A stretch of DNA of 64,000 nt from CAWHNT01 sp963830775 (lineage in GTDB: Bacteria > Pseudomonadota > Alphaproteobacteria > Geminicoccales > Geminicoccaceae): NCBI GenBank assembly GCA_963830775.1, contig CAWHNT010000024.1, positions 124,001-188,000 on the forward strand, read 5' to 3'. The notes beneath the pieces are model-generated. The model searched no databases and was not told the DNA's origin. It saw only the letters and a program-made list of their open reading frames with translations. Below, in pieces: positions 29,427 to 37,868 of the stretch (its first letter is position 1; each line of letters opens with the position of its first letter). The translations under genes were made by a program, and so were the position numbers.

Positions 29427-30318
29427 CGACCGCTTCGAGGCCGCCTTCGCCGCCCTGCCGCTGGTCGCCATTCTCCGCGGCGTGAAGCCCGACGAGGCCG
29501 TCCCGATCGGCCAAGCCCTGGTCGAAGCCGGCTTCCGCCTGATCGAGGTGCCGCTGAACTCGCCCGAGCCCTTCGCCAGCATCGCAGCCCTGGTCGAGGC
29601 TTTCCCGGACGCGGTGATCGGCGCCGGCACGGTGCTCGAGCCTGCCCAGGTCGAGCGGCTGGCCGGCGTGGGCGGGCAGCTCGTGGTCATGCCGCACAGC
29701 GATCTGGAGGTGATCGCAGCGGCGAAGGGCGCCGGCCTCGTCTGCCTGCCGGGCGTGGCGACACCGACCGAAGGCTTCGCGGCCCTGAAGGCAGGGGCGG
29801 ATGGGTTGAAGCTGTTCCCGGCGGAGACGATGGGGCCGGCGACCCTGAAGGCTTGGCGTGCGGTGTTCCCGAAGGCGACGCGTTTCCTTCCCGTGGGCGG
29901 CATCGCGCCGGAGACGATGGCGTCTTGGCGTGAGGCGGGTGCGGACGGCTTTGGGCTTGGGAGCGCGCTGTACAAGCCTGGCATGACAGCCGAATCGGTC
30001 CGTTTAAGTGCGGCACATTTCGGCGCCGCCTACCGTTTACAAATTCAATCCGAGCAAACAATGCCCGCTCTACCGACGCAACGGGAGTCGCCTCAGGCAA
30101 AGGCGCATAAAGCACTCGCTTCGCTCAAAGATGCAATACTCGACGTGCTCGCTATTCATAAAGATGGATTGACCAACTCTCAGATTGCAGAGGCGCTCGA
30201 TCTCAGGTCCGACTATCTTGGCGCCAATAAAGATTATCTAACATGGTCCATCCTAGGCCTGCTTTTAAACGAAAAAAGAATAACCCGGGTCGGGCGGATG
30301 TACCGTCTCACAGACTGA
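29419..30318 (+). CDS. dgoA: 2-dehydro-3-deoxy-6-phosphogalactonate aldolase with winged-helix-like C-terminal extension
   Basis: Residues 1-205 are a KDPG/KDPGal aldolase: LPLVAILRGVKPDEAVPIGQ, GFRLIEVPLNSPEPF, VIGAGTVLEPAQVERLAGVG and GLKLFPAETMGPATLKAW, where the Lys is the Schiff-base residue. It splits KDPGal to pyruvate and glyceraldehyde 3-phosphate. The family normally ends here. In this gene the frame runs on for ~95 residues, LASLKDAILDVLAIHKDGLT, NSQIAEALDLRSDYLGANKD, YLTWSILGLLLNEKRITRVG, which looks like a winged helix. From about 30000 the base composition falls to near 50% GC. An internal ATG at 30061 could start a separate 85-residue protein. A fused foreign module or a lost stop are both possible. 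Confidence 0.88.
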   Translation: MPDDRFEAAFAALPLVAILRGVKPDEAVPIGQALVEAGFRLIEVPLNSPEPFASIAALVEAFPDAVIGAGTVLEPAQVERLAGVGGQLVVMPHSDLEVIAAAKGAGLVCLPGVATPTEGFAALKAGADGLKLFPAETMGPATLKAWRAVFPKATRFLPVGGIAPETMASWREAGADGFGLGSALYKPGMTAESVRLSAAHFGAAYRLQIQSEQTMPALPTQRESPQAKAHKALASLKDAILDVLAIHKDGLTNSQIAEALDLRSDYLGANKDYLTWSILGLLLNEKRITRVGRMYRLTD

Positions 30319-30331
30319 GCTGGCCTCGCGC

Positions 30332-31699
30332 TCAGAACGCCATCTCCTTGAACAACGGATCGACGCTCTCGCCCCATGCGTCCGCGTACCGCTCCAGCTT
30401 CTCCTCGGCCGGCGTGCGGCCGCTCTCCGCGATCTCCTCCAGGCGGCGGACGTAGCGGGTCTCGTCCTGGCCGTCCCAGTCGATGCGGGCGCGGCGGGCC
30501 AGGCCGGCCTTGGCGATGGCGACGGTCTCGCGGGCGATGTCCTGGACGGTGCGGTTGCGGAAGGGGGTGGCGAGTGCCGTCTTCGGGACCTCGTGGCGCA
30601 GCCTCGCCAGCTCTTCGGGCGTCCAGTCGCGGACCAGCTCGCTGGCGGCATCCAGCGCGGTGTCGTCGTAGAGAAGGCCAGTCCACAAAGCGGGGAGAGC
30701 GCACAAGGAGCGCCAGGCGCCGGCATCGGCGCCGCGCATCTCCAGGTAGCGCTTGAGCCGCACCTCGGGGAAGGCCGTGGTCAGGTGATCGGCCCAGTCG
30801 GAGAGCGTGGGATACTCGCCGGGCAGGCCCGGCAGGCGGCCATCGAGGAAGGCGCGGAAGGACTGGCCCGAGACGTCGACGTAGCGGCCGTTGCGGTAGA
30901 CGAAGTACATGGGCACGTCGAGCACCCAGTCGACATAGCGCTCGAAGCCGAACCCGGGCTCGAAGACGAAGGAGGGCGTGCCGGTGCGGTCCGGATCGGT
31001 GTCCTCCCAGATCCGGCTGCGCCAGCTCAGGTAGCCGTTGGGCCGCCCTTCCGTGAACGGCGAGTTGGCGAAGAGGGCGGTGGCGATCGGCTGGAGGGCC
31101 AGGCTGGTGCGGAACTTGCGCACCATGTCGGCCTCGGAGGCGAAGTCGAGATTCACCTGCACGGTGCAGGTGCGCAGCATCATGTCGAGGCCGAGCGAGC
31201 CCCTCTTCGGCATGTACCCGCCCATGATCCGGTAGCGGCCCTTGGGCATCCAGGGCACGTCCTCGCGCCGCCACTTGGGATCGAAGCCCATGCCGAGCAT
31301 GCCGATCTCCAATGGCGTGGCGATCTTCTTCACCTCGTCGAGATGGGTATGCACCTCGCAGCAGGTCTGGTGCAGCGTCTCCAAAGGTGCGCCCGACAGC
31401 TCGAACTGGCCGCCCGGCTCCAGCGTGATGTTGCAGCCGGCCTTCTTCAAGGCGATCGGGAGTCCCTCCTCGAGGACTGGCTCCCAGCCGAAGCGGGCGG
31501 CCAGCCCCTCCAGCAGGGCGCGGATGCCGCGCGGGCCCTCATAGGGCAGCCGGCGGAGGTCCTCCTGGGTGAAGCCGAACTTCTCGTGCTCGGTGCCGAT
31601 CCGCCAGGCGGCCCGCGGCTTGCAGCCCTGCTCCAGATAGGCCACCAGCTCGCGGCGGTCGGTAATGGGCAGGCCCTGGCCCGACGGCGGTGCTGACAT
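30332..31699 (-). CDS. gshA: Glutamate-cysteine ligase (plant/alphaproteobacterial type)
   Basis: The 455-residue enzyme makes gamma-glutamylcysteine, the first step to glutathione. Motifs: AAWRIGTEHEKFGFTQEDLR, ITLEPGGQFELSGAPLETLH, LGMGFDPKWRREDVPWMPKG, RYRIMGGYMPKRGSLGLDMM and TCTVQVNLDFASEADMVRKF. It belongs to the GshA group shared by plants and alphaproteobacteria, longer and unrelated in detail to E. coli GshA. The two Cys residues in QTCCEVHTHL are of interest for redox control as in plant enzymes, but this is not established here. The frame is intact. Single gene, convergent with the dgoA fusion. Confidence 0.95.
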   Translation of the reverse strand: MSAPPSGQGLPITDRRELVAYLEQGCKPRAAWRIGTEHEKFGFTQEDLRRLPYEGPRGIRALLEGLAARFGWEPVLEEGLPIALKKAGCNITLEPGGQFELSGAPLETLHQTCCEVHTHLDEVKKIATPLEIGMLGMGFDPKWRREDVPWMPKGRYRIMGGYMPKRGSLGLDMMLRTCTVQVNLDFASEADMVRKFRTSLALQPIATALFANSPFTEGRPNGYLSWRSRIWEDTDPDRTGTPSFVFEPGFGFERYVDWVLDVPMYFVYRNGRYVDVSGQSFRAFLDGRLPGLPGEYPTLSDWADHLTTAFPEVRLKRYLEMRGADAGAWRSLCALPALWTGLLYDDTALDAASELVRDWTPEELARLRHEVPKTALATPFRNRTVQDIARETVAIAKAGLARRARIDWDGQDETRYVRRLEEIAESGRTPAEEKLERYADAWGESVDPLFKEMAF

Positions 31700-31899
31700 C
31701 CCTGATCCTCCGCAGCGGCGGGCTTGAGGCAGCGGTTTGCCTGAGCCGGGCGCTGATAGCCGAGCGCCCGGATGGCGGCAACACGGCCGCCCTCAGGTGG
31801 GGAGTGCCGTCGTTTTTAGGAAGCCCTGCTCAGGCGGGCCGGTGATGTGCCTGCCATGGGTTGATCAGGCCGAGCTCGAACCACGCCTGCCGCAGCCGG

Positions 31900-32106
31900 T
31901 CAGGCCACCCCGCCATTCCGGCGGACGGCAGCGACGTAGGCCAGGACGCAAGCCGGATAGGTTCGTGTCGCCCGATACAAGTCATGGAGCGACTTGGCGG
32001 ATGCCTCGTTGCTGTTCTGAGCGCCGTGGAACCAGCCTTGCGCGCGCTGGAAAAGCACGAGCTCATCCACCCGGAGGATCTGCATGGCCTCGATGACCGC
32101 GTCCAT
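31900..32106 (-). CDS. Small hypothetical protein behind a CRP-like site
   Basis: A 68-residue protein: MDAVIEAMQILRVDELVLFQ, RAQGWFHGAQNSNEASAKSL, HDLYRATRTYPACVLAYVAA. I do not recognise the family. Support for it being real is the AGGGA ribosome site before the ATG, a composition that looks like protein and not like a shadow of another gene, no competing frame, and a TGTGA-N6-TCACG site about 70 bases upstream. It lies 91 bases after the PLP-enzyme gene on the same strand. The 31707-31899 stretch beyond it holds nothing I can name. Confidence 0.5.
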   Translation of the reverse strand: MDAVIEAMQILRVDELVLFQRAQGWFHGAQNSNEASAKSLHDLYRATRTYPACVLAYVAAVRRNGGVA

Positions 32107-32174
32107 CTGCCGTTCCCTGGTACAGCCGTAGTTGTATCGCTGGCTGCTGAATACCGGGTTGACGGCGTGGGCGA

Positions 32175-32190
32175 TGTGACGCGCGTCACG
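32175..32190 (-). promoter_or_regulatory. CRP-type operator
   Basis: TGTGACGCGCGTCACG matches the TGTGA-N6-TCACA consensus in nine of ten positions, and the inner GTGACGCGCGTCAC is a perfect palindrome. It lies about 70 bases before the small gene starting at 32106 and just past the end of the PLP-enzyme gene. The window encodes a Crp/Fnr-family regulator and a class III cyclase. Confidence 0.55.
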
Positions 32191-32197
32191 GGACCGT

Positions 32198-33262
32198 TCA
32201 GGCGGGAAGCCTGCCTGTCGCGAGAAACGCCTGCAATTGCTCGCGCCAGGGCCCGGTCTCCAGGCCCTGCGCCGCGACCCAGGCGTCGTCGTAGTAGCTC
32301 CCCAGGTATCGCTCGCCCGGGTCGCAGAGGAGGGTGACGACCGAGCCGGTCTCGCCGCGGGCGGCCATCTCGGCGATCAGGACGGCGCAGCCCCAGATGT
32401 TGGTGCCGGTCGAGCCGCCGCAGCGGCGGCCGAGGAGATGGCTGATCGTGCGCATGGCGGCGATGCTGGCGGCGTCCGGGACGGGGATCACGCGGTCGAC
32501 GACCGAGGGCATGAAGGAGGGCTCGACGCAGGGGCGGCCGATGCCCTCGATGCAGGAGGGCGGGCCGTCGGTCTCCTGGATGGCGCGGTCGGCGTGGTGG
32601 CGATGGTAGACCGAGCGCTCGGGGTCGACCACGCAGAGGCGGGTGGGGAGGCGGCGGTAGCGGATGTAGCGGCCGAAGGTGGCGGAGGTGCCGCCGGTGC
32701 CGGCGCCGCAGACGATCCAGGCGGGGATCGGGTGCGGCTCGGCCGTCATCTGACGGAAGACGGCCTCGGCGATGTTGTTGTTGCCGCGCCAGTCGGTGGC
32801 GCGCTCGGCGAAGGTGAACTGGTCCATGAAGTGGCCGCCGCACTCGGCAGCGAGGCGGGCGCTCTCGGGACGGACCTGGCGGGAATCGGCGACGAGGTGG
32901 CAGCTTCCACCGTGGAACTCGATCGCCGCGATCTTCTCGGGCGAGGTGCTGCGCGGCATCACGGCGATGAAGGGCAGCCCGATGAGCTTCGCGAAATAGG
33001 CCTCGGAGACGGCGGTGGAGCCGGAGGAGGCTTCCACGACCGTGGTGCCGGGACCGAGCCAGCCATTGCAGAGCGCGTAGAGGAAGAGCGAGCGGGCGAG
33101 CCGGTGCTTCAGGCTGCCGGTCGGGTGGATGGATTCGTCCTTGAGATAGAGCGTGATGCCGGGGGTGGCCGGCAGCTCCAGGCGGATCAGGTGGGTGTCG
33201 GCCGAGCGGGTGAAGTCGGCCTCGATCCTGGCGATGGCGCCATGGACCCAGTCGCGGCTCAC
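32198..33262 (-). CDS. PLP-dependent cysteine synthase-family protein (Cds1-like)
   Basis: A fold-type II PLP enzyme of 354 residues. LYLKDESIHPTGSLKHRLAR contains the Schiff-base Lys, TVVEASSGSTAVSEAYFAKL is the substrate loop, and IVCGAGTGGTSATFGRYIRY the phosphate-binding glycine loop. It is longer than CysK and resembles the L-cysteine desulfhydrase Cds1 group; YHRHHADRAIQETDGPPSCI, EGIGRPCVEPSFMPSVVDRV are typical of that branch. Whether it makes or degrades cysteine cannot be told. Its GTG start overlaps the parA stop by four bases. The frame is intact. Confidence 0.85.
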   Translation of the reverse strand: MSRDWVHGAIARIEADFTRSADTHLIRLELPATPGITLYLKDESIHPTGSLKHRLARSLFLYALCNGWLGPGTTVVEASSGSTAVSEAYFAKLIGLPFIAVMPRSTSPEKIAAIEFHGGSCHLVADSRQVRPESARLAAECGGHFMDQFTFAERATDWRGNNNIAEAVFRQMTAEPHPIPAWIVCGAGTGGTSATFGRYIRYRRLPTRLCVVDPERSVYHRHHADRAIQETDGPPSCIEGIGRPCVEPSFMPSVVDRVIPVPDAASIAAMRTISHLLGRRCGGSTGTNIWGCAVLIAEMAARGETGSVVTLLCDPGERYLGSYYDDAWVAAQGLETGPWREQLQAFLATGRLPA

Positions 33263-33897
33263 CGCCGCTCGCCTGCGAGGGCCGCCACCTCCTCCGCGAG
33301 TGCCCTGACCTCGTCCGCGGCGGAGCTTTTGGGCTCGCTCTCGACCACGCCCAGGCCCTGGTTGATGCTGGCGACGAAGGCCTGCCGGTTGCCCAGGCGG
33401 CCGTCGAGCGCGCGGGCGCGGACCTCGGTCAGGGCGGCCAGCGCCTCGTCCAGGCTGCGGCCGCGCGGGGGCACGCGGTTGAGGACGAGCGCCACCGGGC
33501 GGCCCTCCTTGCGGGCGAGCTCGAGCGTGGCCGCACTGGCCCAGATGTCGAGCGGGCTCGGCTGGCAGGGCACGAGGACGAGCGAGGCCGCGCGGATGGC
33601 ACCCTTGGCGTCGGCCTCGGCATGGGGCGGGGTGTCGACGAAGATGAGGTCGTACTCGCGCTTGAGACGGTCGAGCTCGACGCCGAGGCGCCAGCCGCCG
33701 ATCATCGACAGATGCATCTCGGCCGCGGGCTGGCTGCGATGCTCGCGCTTGCGCATCCAGCCCGTGAGGCTCGCCTGCGGGTCGATGTCGACCAGCGCCA
33801 CGCGCAGGCCGCCGGCGCGGAAGGCGGTGGCGAGCTGGATGGCGAGGGTCGTCTTCCCTGCCCCGCCCTTCTGCTGTGCCACGGTGATGACCGGCAT
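33259..33897 (-). CDS. ParA-family ATPase (orphan)
   Basis: A 212-residue deviant-Walker ATPase: VITVAQQKGGAGKTTLAIQL (KGGxGKT with signature Lys), VALVDIDPQASLTGW (Walker A') and YDLIFVDTPPHAEADAKGAI (Walker B). Such small ParA proteins position DNA or protein cargo. No parB gene or parS-like repeat is nearby, so it is an orphan, not a chromosome-partition pair. It is translationally coupled to the Cds1-like gene and follows the hydroxyacid dehydrogenase on the same strand. The frame is intact. Confidence 0.88.
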   Translation of the reverse strand: MPVITVAQQKGGAGKTTLAIQLATAFRAGGLRVALVDIDPQASLTGWMRKREHRSQPAAEMHLSMIGGWRLGVELDRLKREYDLIFVDTPPHAEADAKGAIRAASLVLVPCQPSPLDIWASAATLELARKEGRPVALVLNRVPPRGRSLDEALAALTEVRARALDGRLGNRQAFVASINQGLGVVESEPKSSAADEVRALAEEVAALAGERR

Positions 33898-33911
33898 GCC
33901 CGCCTCCCGGT

Positions 33912-34838
33912 TCAGTAGCCGCGGCCGCGGTCGACCACGTGCAGCAGCGGCTCCCCCGCCTCGAAGCGGCGGATGTTCTCGATGACGATCTCCACCCCGC
34001 TCTCCGGCAGGCTGTAGCTCGCGACGTGCGGCGTGAGGTCGATCTGCGGATGGCGCCAGAACGGGTGCTCGGGCGGCAGCGGCTCGGTGCGCATGACGTC
34101 GAGCGTGGCGTGGGCCAGCTGGCCCGTGTCGAGAGCGTCGATCAGGTCCTGCTCGACCAGATGCTGCCCGCGGGCGACGTTGATCAGCCGGGCACCCCGT
34201 GGCAGGCGCGCGAAGAGTTTGGTGCCCAGGATGCTGTCCGTCTCCGCCGTGAGCGGGAGCAGGCAGACCAGGATGTCGAGCTCCCCGAGGAAGGCGTCGA
34301 GCTCCTCCTCGCCGGCGAACGAGGCGATACCTTCGATGGTCTTCGGCGTACGGCTCCAGCCGCTGACCTTGAGCCCGTGCCGAGCCAGGAGGCGGCCGGC
34401 ATCCTCGCCCAGCACGCCCAGGCCCATGATCCCGACCCGGCGCTCGCTGGCGGGCAGGGCCAGGTAGAACGACCACTCCCCCCGCCGCTGCTGCAGGGCA
34501 TAGAGGTCGAGCTGACGGTGGTACTTAAGCACGTGGAGGAGGACGAACTCGCTCATGCTGCGGGTGAGCGCCGGGTCGATCATCCGGCACAGCGGCAGGT
34601 CCGGCAGAGTCGTGTCGCGCAGCATGGCGTCGACGCCGGCGCCCAGCGACAGGATGAGGCCGAGATTGGGCAGGCCAGCCAGCATGCCCGGCGGCGGCAG
34701 CCAGACCAACGCCATGGTGACCTGGGCCGGATCGCCGGTCTCGGGCCAGATCCGTACGTCGAGATCAGGCCGGCGCGCCAGCAGCTCACGGCGCCAGGCC
34801 AACAGGTCGTCGTTCGGGCTGTAGAGCAGAATCGCCAC
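33912..34838 (-). CDS. Glyoxylate/hydroxypyruvate reductase A-type D-2-hydroxyacid dehydrogenase
   Basis: A 308-residue NAD(P)-dependent reductase of the GhrA type. VGIMGLGVLGEDAGRLLARH is the dinucleotide site (GxGxxG), LPRGARLINVARGQHLVEQD holds the conserved catalytic-Arg region, DVMRTEPLPPEHPFWRHPQI supplies Glu and the end has LTPHVASYSLPE with the catalytic His. GTG at 34838 (VAILLYSPNDDLLAWRRELL) is chosen because family N-termini begin here; the frame is open further upstream without similarity. It starts a three-gene leftward unit with parA (15 bases away) and the PLP enzyme. Confidence 0.9.
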   Translation of the reverse strand: MAILLYSPNDDLLAWRRELLARRPDLDVRIWPETGDPAQVTMALVWLPPPGMLAGLPNLGLILSLGAGVDAMLRDTTLPDLPLCRMIDPALTRSMSEFVLLHVLKYHRQLDLYALQQRRGEWSFYLALPASERRVGIMGLGVLGEDAGRLLARHGLKVSGWSRTPKTIEGIASFAGEEELDAFLGELDILVCLLPLTAETDSILGTKLFARLPRGARLINVARGQHLVEQDLIDALDTGQLAHATLDVMRTEPLPPEHPFWRHPQIDLTPHVASYSLPESGVEIVIENIRRFEAGEPLLHVVDRGRGY

Positions 34839-34956
34839 AGGCGGGAGCCTCCATGCACGGCTGCAAGGCTTCTCAGGCACCGGCACGCTTGGCAAGCCTC
34901 TGCTGTGGTTGGCGAGCGCACTCTTGTTCGCGTAAGGGTTGCCGAGGAGGTAGAAG

Positions 34957-35352
34957 GTGGCTGCCCGACCGATGCTTCCGCTTCTCGCCGGCTTGCTGAT
35001 GCTGCTGACGGCTGGCCCGGCGCTGGCGGCCGAGCCACAGCTTGCGGCGTTCCGCGCCGAGGCCGTCGCCGCAGCCGACCGCGATGGCGACGGGATGCTG
35101 GACGAGGGTGAGGTGGCCCTCGACCTGATCGAGGCCGTCCTCGACCTCGACCGCGATGGCGACACGGCGCTGACCCTGGCCGAGGTCGGGCCATCCTGGC
35201 GGGGGCGCTTCGCGGCCCTGGATACCAGCGGCGACGGCCGGCTCGACTTCGCCGAGCTGGCGCTGGCCAAGCGCAATGCGATGGCGGCCGCCGACCGCGA
35301 CGGTGATGGCCGGCTCAGCCGCGACGAGATCGCGTTGGCCGAGGGCGGCTGA
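34957..35352 (+). CDS. Secreted EF-hand calcium-binding protein
   Basis: The 131-residue protein starts at GTG with GAGGAGG upstream. It has a signal peptide (MLPLLAGLLMLLTAGPALAA) and four EF-hand loops: DRDGDGMLDEGE, DLDRDGDTALTLAE, DTSGDGRLDFAE and DRDGDGRLSRDE. The first, third and fourth have full acidic ligand sets; the second is weaker. It is probably a periplasmic calcium sensor or buffer. It sits four bases before the peptidoglycan-binding lipoprotein and probably shares its transcript. Confidence 0.88.
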   Translation: MAARPMLPLLAGLLMLLTAGPALAAEPQLAAFRAEAVAAADRDGDGMLDEGEVALDLIEAVLDLDRDGDTALTLAEVGPSWRGRFAALDTSGDGRLDFAELALAKRNAMAAADRDGDGRLSRDEIALAEGG

Positions 35353-35355
35353 GCG

Positions 35356-35919
35356 ATGGCCTGGAGCCTGCGCCGGACCTTCGTGGGCCTCCTCGGCGCA
35401 GCCACCCTCGCCTCATGCGGGAAGGAGGCGCCCAGGACGGTCGCCGACATGTTCGAGTCCAGCCCCGCCGCGCGTCAGGTCCCGCTCGACGTCGCGAGCG
35501 GTAGCTGGCTGCGCAGCCAGGTCGTGCTGGGCCAGGCGCTGGTGGGCGGAACGGCGGCGCACAAGGCTTCTCCACCCCCGCCATCACCCGCGGCAGGCTT
35601 CCCGGCACTCGATCTGGCTCCGCAGCCGGTGGAGTTGGCCCGCGCCAGGCTGGAGGAGACGACGCAGCGCACGCTGGCGACGCGCCAGCTCCTCGACGTC
35701 TGGGCGCGAGCCGATGCCACGGAGGCAAAGAACGACCCCAACCTGGTCCGGCAGGCCCAGCGCCTCCTGGCGGCGCTGGGCTACTACAAGGGGCCGGTAA
35801 CCGGCGTGAACGGGCCGCTTTCGGGTGCGGCCATCCGGCAGTTCCAGGCGGTTCGCGGCCTGCCCGAGACCGGTGACGTGACCACATCCCTCCTCGTGGC
35901 GCTGCGCGCGGCCCTCTAA
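35356..35919 (+). CDS. Lipoprotein with C-terminal peptidoglycan-binding domain
   Basis: The 187-residue protein has a lipoprotein signal RRTFVGLLGAATLASCGKEA (lipobox LASC), a Pro/Ala-rich linker, and a C-terminal PG_binding_1 domain (QAQRLLAALGYYKGPVTGVN, GPLSGAAIRQFQAVRGLPET, GDVTTSLLVAL). It should tether to the cell wall from a membrane lipid anchor. No catalytic domain is present. It is coupled to the EF-hand gene. A weak hairpin (GGGTGC/GCACCC, 35932-35949) follows the stop. Confidence 0.85.
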   Translation: MAWSLRRTFVGLLGAATLASCGKEAPRTVADMFESSPAARQVPLDVASGSWLRSQVVLGQALVGGTAAHKASPPPPSPAAGFPALDLAPQPVELARARLEETTQRTLATRQLLDVWARADATEAKNDPNLVRQAQRLLAALGYYKGPVTGVNGPLSGAAIRQFQAVRGLPETGDVTTSLLVALRAAL

Positions 35920-36061
35920 AGGCCAGCTCGGGGGTGCCAATCAGCACCCTTCTGCGCTAAGGGCCTACCCGCTAGAGCGGCAACAGCCTCAGCGGGGGAA
36001 GAACATCCATGCCAGCAGCGCCTGCCCGGGTGCTCCAGGCCCGGCAGGCCGTAAGCTGCCC

Positions 36062-37852
36062 ATGAGCCTCGCAACCCTCCAGCCCTACATCGTCCTGGCG
36101 CTCGTCATCCTCGTCTTCGGGACGATGGTGACGGAGCGCATCCGGGTCGATGTGATCGCGCTCTCCTCGCTGTCGCTCCTGCTGGTGACCGGCCTGATCT
36201 CGCCCAAGGAGGGCTTCGCGGTCTTCAGCAACGAGGCGCCGCTGACGGTAGCCGCAATGTTCGTGCTGAGCGCCGCCCTGGAACGTACCGGCGTGGTCGA
36301 AACCATCGGCACGCTGGTGGCACGGCACGCGACCAGCTCGCCGCTCACCGCCCTGCTTGCCGTGACCATCGGTGCTGCGACGATCTCGGCCTTCATGAAC
36401 AACACGCCCGTGGTCGTCATCTTGACCCCGGTCGTGATCATGCTTTCCCACAAGATGGAGATGAGTGCGGCCAAGTTCCTGATCCCGCTCTCCTATGCCA
36501 CGGTGCTGGGCGGCACCTGCAGTCTGATCGGGACCTCCACCAACCTCGTGGCCGATGGCGCAGCCCGCCAGCTGGGCCTCGCACCCTTCGGCCTGTTCGA
36601 GATCTCGATAGTCGGCGTGCCGCTGACGATCATCGGCATCATCTACATGGCGATCTTCGCCTTCCGCCTCCTGCCGGAGCGCGAGACCTTCTCGGGCCTG
36701 GCCCCGGGCGGACGGCGGCGGCAGTTCCTGACCGAGGTTCTGGTCCCGCTGGGCTCGCCGCTGGCCGGCAAGACGGTCGAAGAGGCGGGGATCGCGCGCA
36801 AGCTGGGTGCCCGCGTCATCGACGTCATCCGCGACCGGATCTCGCTCGCCGAGCAAGAGCGGGTGGTGCTCCAGCCGGGCGACCGGCTGGTCATGCGCAC
36901 CAATGCCGGCGACGTCTTGGGCCTGCGCGCGCAGAGCGACCTCGTCTTCGAGGTGCCGCATGAGCAGCATGCGCTGGAGCCGATCGCGACCCAGAACACG
37001 GCCATCATGGAAGGGATCGTCGGCCCGCAGTCGCAATTCGTGGGCTACCGGGTGGCCGACCTCAACCTGCGCCGGCAGTTCGGCGTCTACATCCTGGCGA
37101 TCCACCGCCAGAACGAGAACCTGCGCACCAATTTCGACCAGGTGCGGCTCGCCTTCGGCGACACCATCCTGCTCGAGGGTCCTGCCGAAGGGCTGAAGCG
37201 CCTCTTCGAGCAGGGGGCCCTGGTATCGCTCTCCGAGCTCGCCGAGACGCCGTTGCGGCGCGACCGGGCCTGGCTGGCGCTGGGTGCCCTGACGGTCGTG
37301 ATCCTGGTCGCCAGCTTCGAGATCCTGCCGATCAGCACCATGGCCCTTGCCGCCTCGGCCGTGGTGATCCTGGGCGGATGCCTGACGGCGGATGAGGCCT
37401 ACTCGGCCATCCGCTGGCCGCTCCTGATGCTGATCTTCGGCAGCCTGGCGCTGGGCAAGGCACTGGAGACGAGCGGCGGCGCCCAGCTCGTGGTCGACGG
37501 TGCCCTGCACCTCGTGCAGGGCCTGAACCCGGCCGTGATCCTCTCCGTGCTCTATCTCGTGACGATGATCCTGACCGAGTTCCTGAGCAACAACGCCACG
37601 GCGATCCTGCTCACCCCGATCGCGATCAACCTCGCCGAGGGACTGGGCGTCGACGCGCGCCCGTTCGTCGTGGCGGTGATGCTGGCCGCCAGCAACGCCT
37701 ATGCCACGCCGGTCGGCTACCAGACGAACACCTTCGTCTACAACGCGGGCGGCTACAAGTTCAGCGACTTCGTCCGGCTGGGCCTGCCGCTGAACCTCAT
37801 CACCTGGATCGCGGCCAGCCTGATCATCCCCTGGGCCTTCCCGCTCCGGTGA
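36062..37852 (+). CDS. SLC13-family (DASS-type) permease with two TrkA-C domains
   Basis: A 596-residue permease. The N-terminal helices include AFMNNTPVVVILTPVVIMLS and LGGTCSLIGTSTNLVADG. Two TrkA-C (RCK_C) domains fill residues ~220-380 (LTEVLVPLGSPLAGKTVEEA, ARVIDVIRDRISLAEQERVV; then QSQFVGYRVADLNLRRQFGV). The C-terminal half ends with LSNNATAILLTPIAINLAEG and SNAYATPVGYQTNTFVYNAG. This plan is that of SAC1/sulfate or organic-anion permeases. The substrate is not determined. The frame is intact and it appears to be a single gene. Confidence 0.93.
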   Translation: MSLATLQPYIVLALVILVFGTMVTERIRVDVIALSSLSLLLVTGLISPKEGFAVFSNEAPLTVAAMFVLSAALERTGVVETIGTLVARHATSSPLTALLAVTIGAATISAFMNNTPVVVILTPVVIMLSHKMEMSAAKFLIPLSYATVLGGTCSLIGTSTNLVADGAARQLGLAPFGLFEISIVGVPLTIIGIIYMAIFAFRLLPERETFSGLAPGGRRRQFLTEVLVPLGSPLAGKTVEEAGIARKLGARVIDVIRDRISLAEQERVVLQPGDRLVMRTNAGDVLGLRAQSDLVFEVPHEQHALEPIATQNTAIMEGIVGPQSQFVGYRVADLNLRRQFGVYILAIHRQNENLRTNFDQVRLAFGDTILLEGPAEGLKRLFEQGALVSLSELAETPLRRDRAWLALGALTVVILVASFEILPISTMALAASAVVILGGCLTADEAYSAIRWPLLMLIFGSLALGKALETSGGAQLVVDGALHLVQGLNPAVILSVLYLVTMILTEFLSNNATAILLTPIAINLAEGLGVDARPFVVAVMLAASNAYATPVGYQTNTFVYNAGGYKFSDFVRLGLPLNLITWIAASLIIPWAFPLR

Positions 37853-37868
37853 AGCGGGGGCGGGGCCG

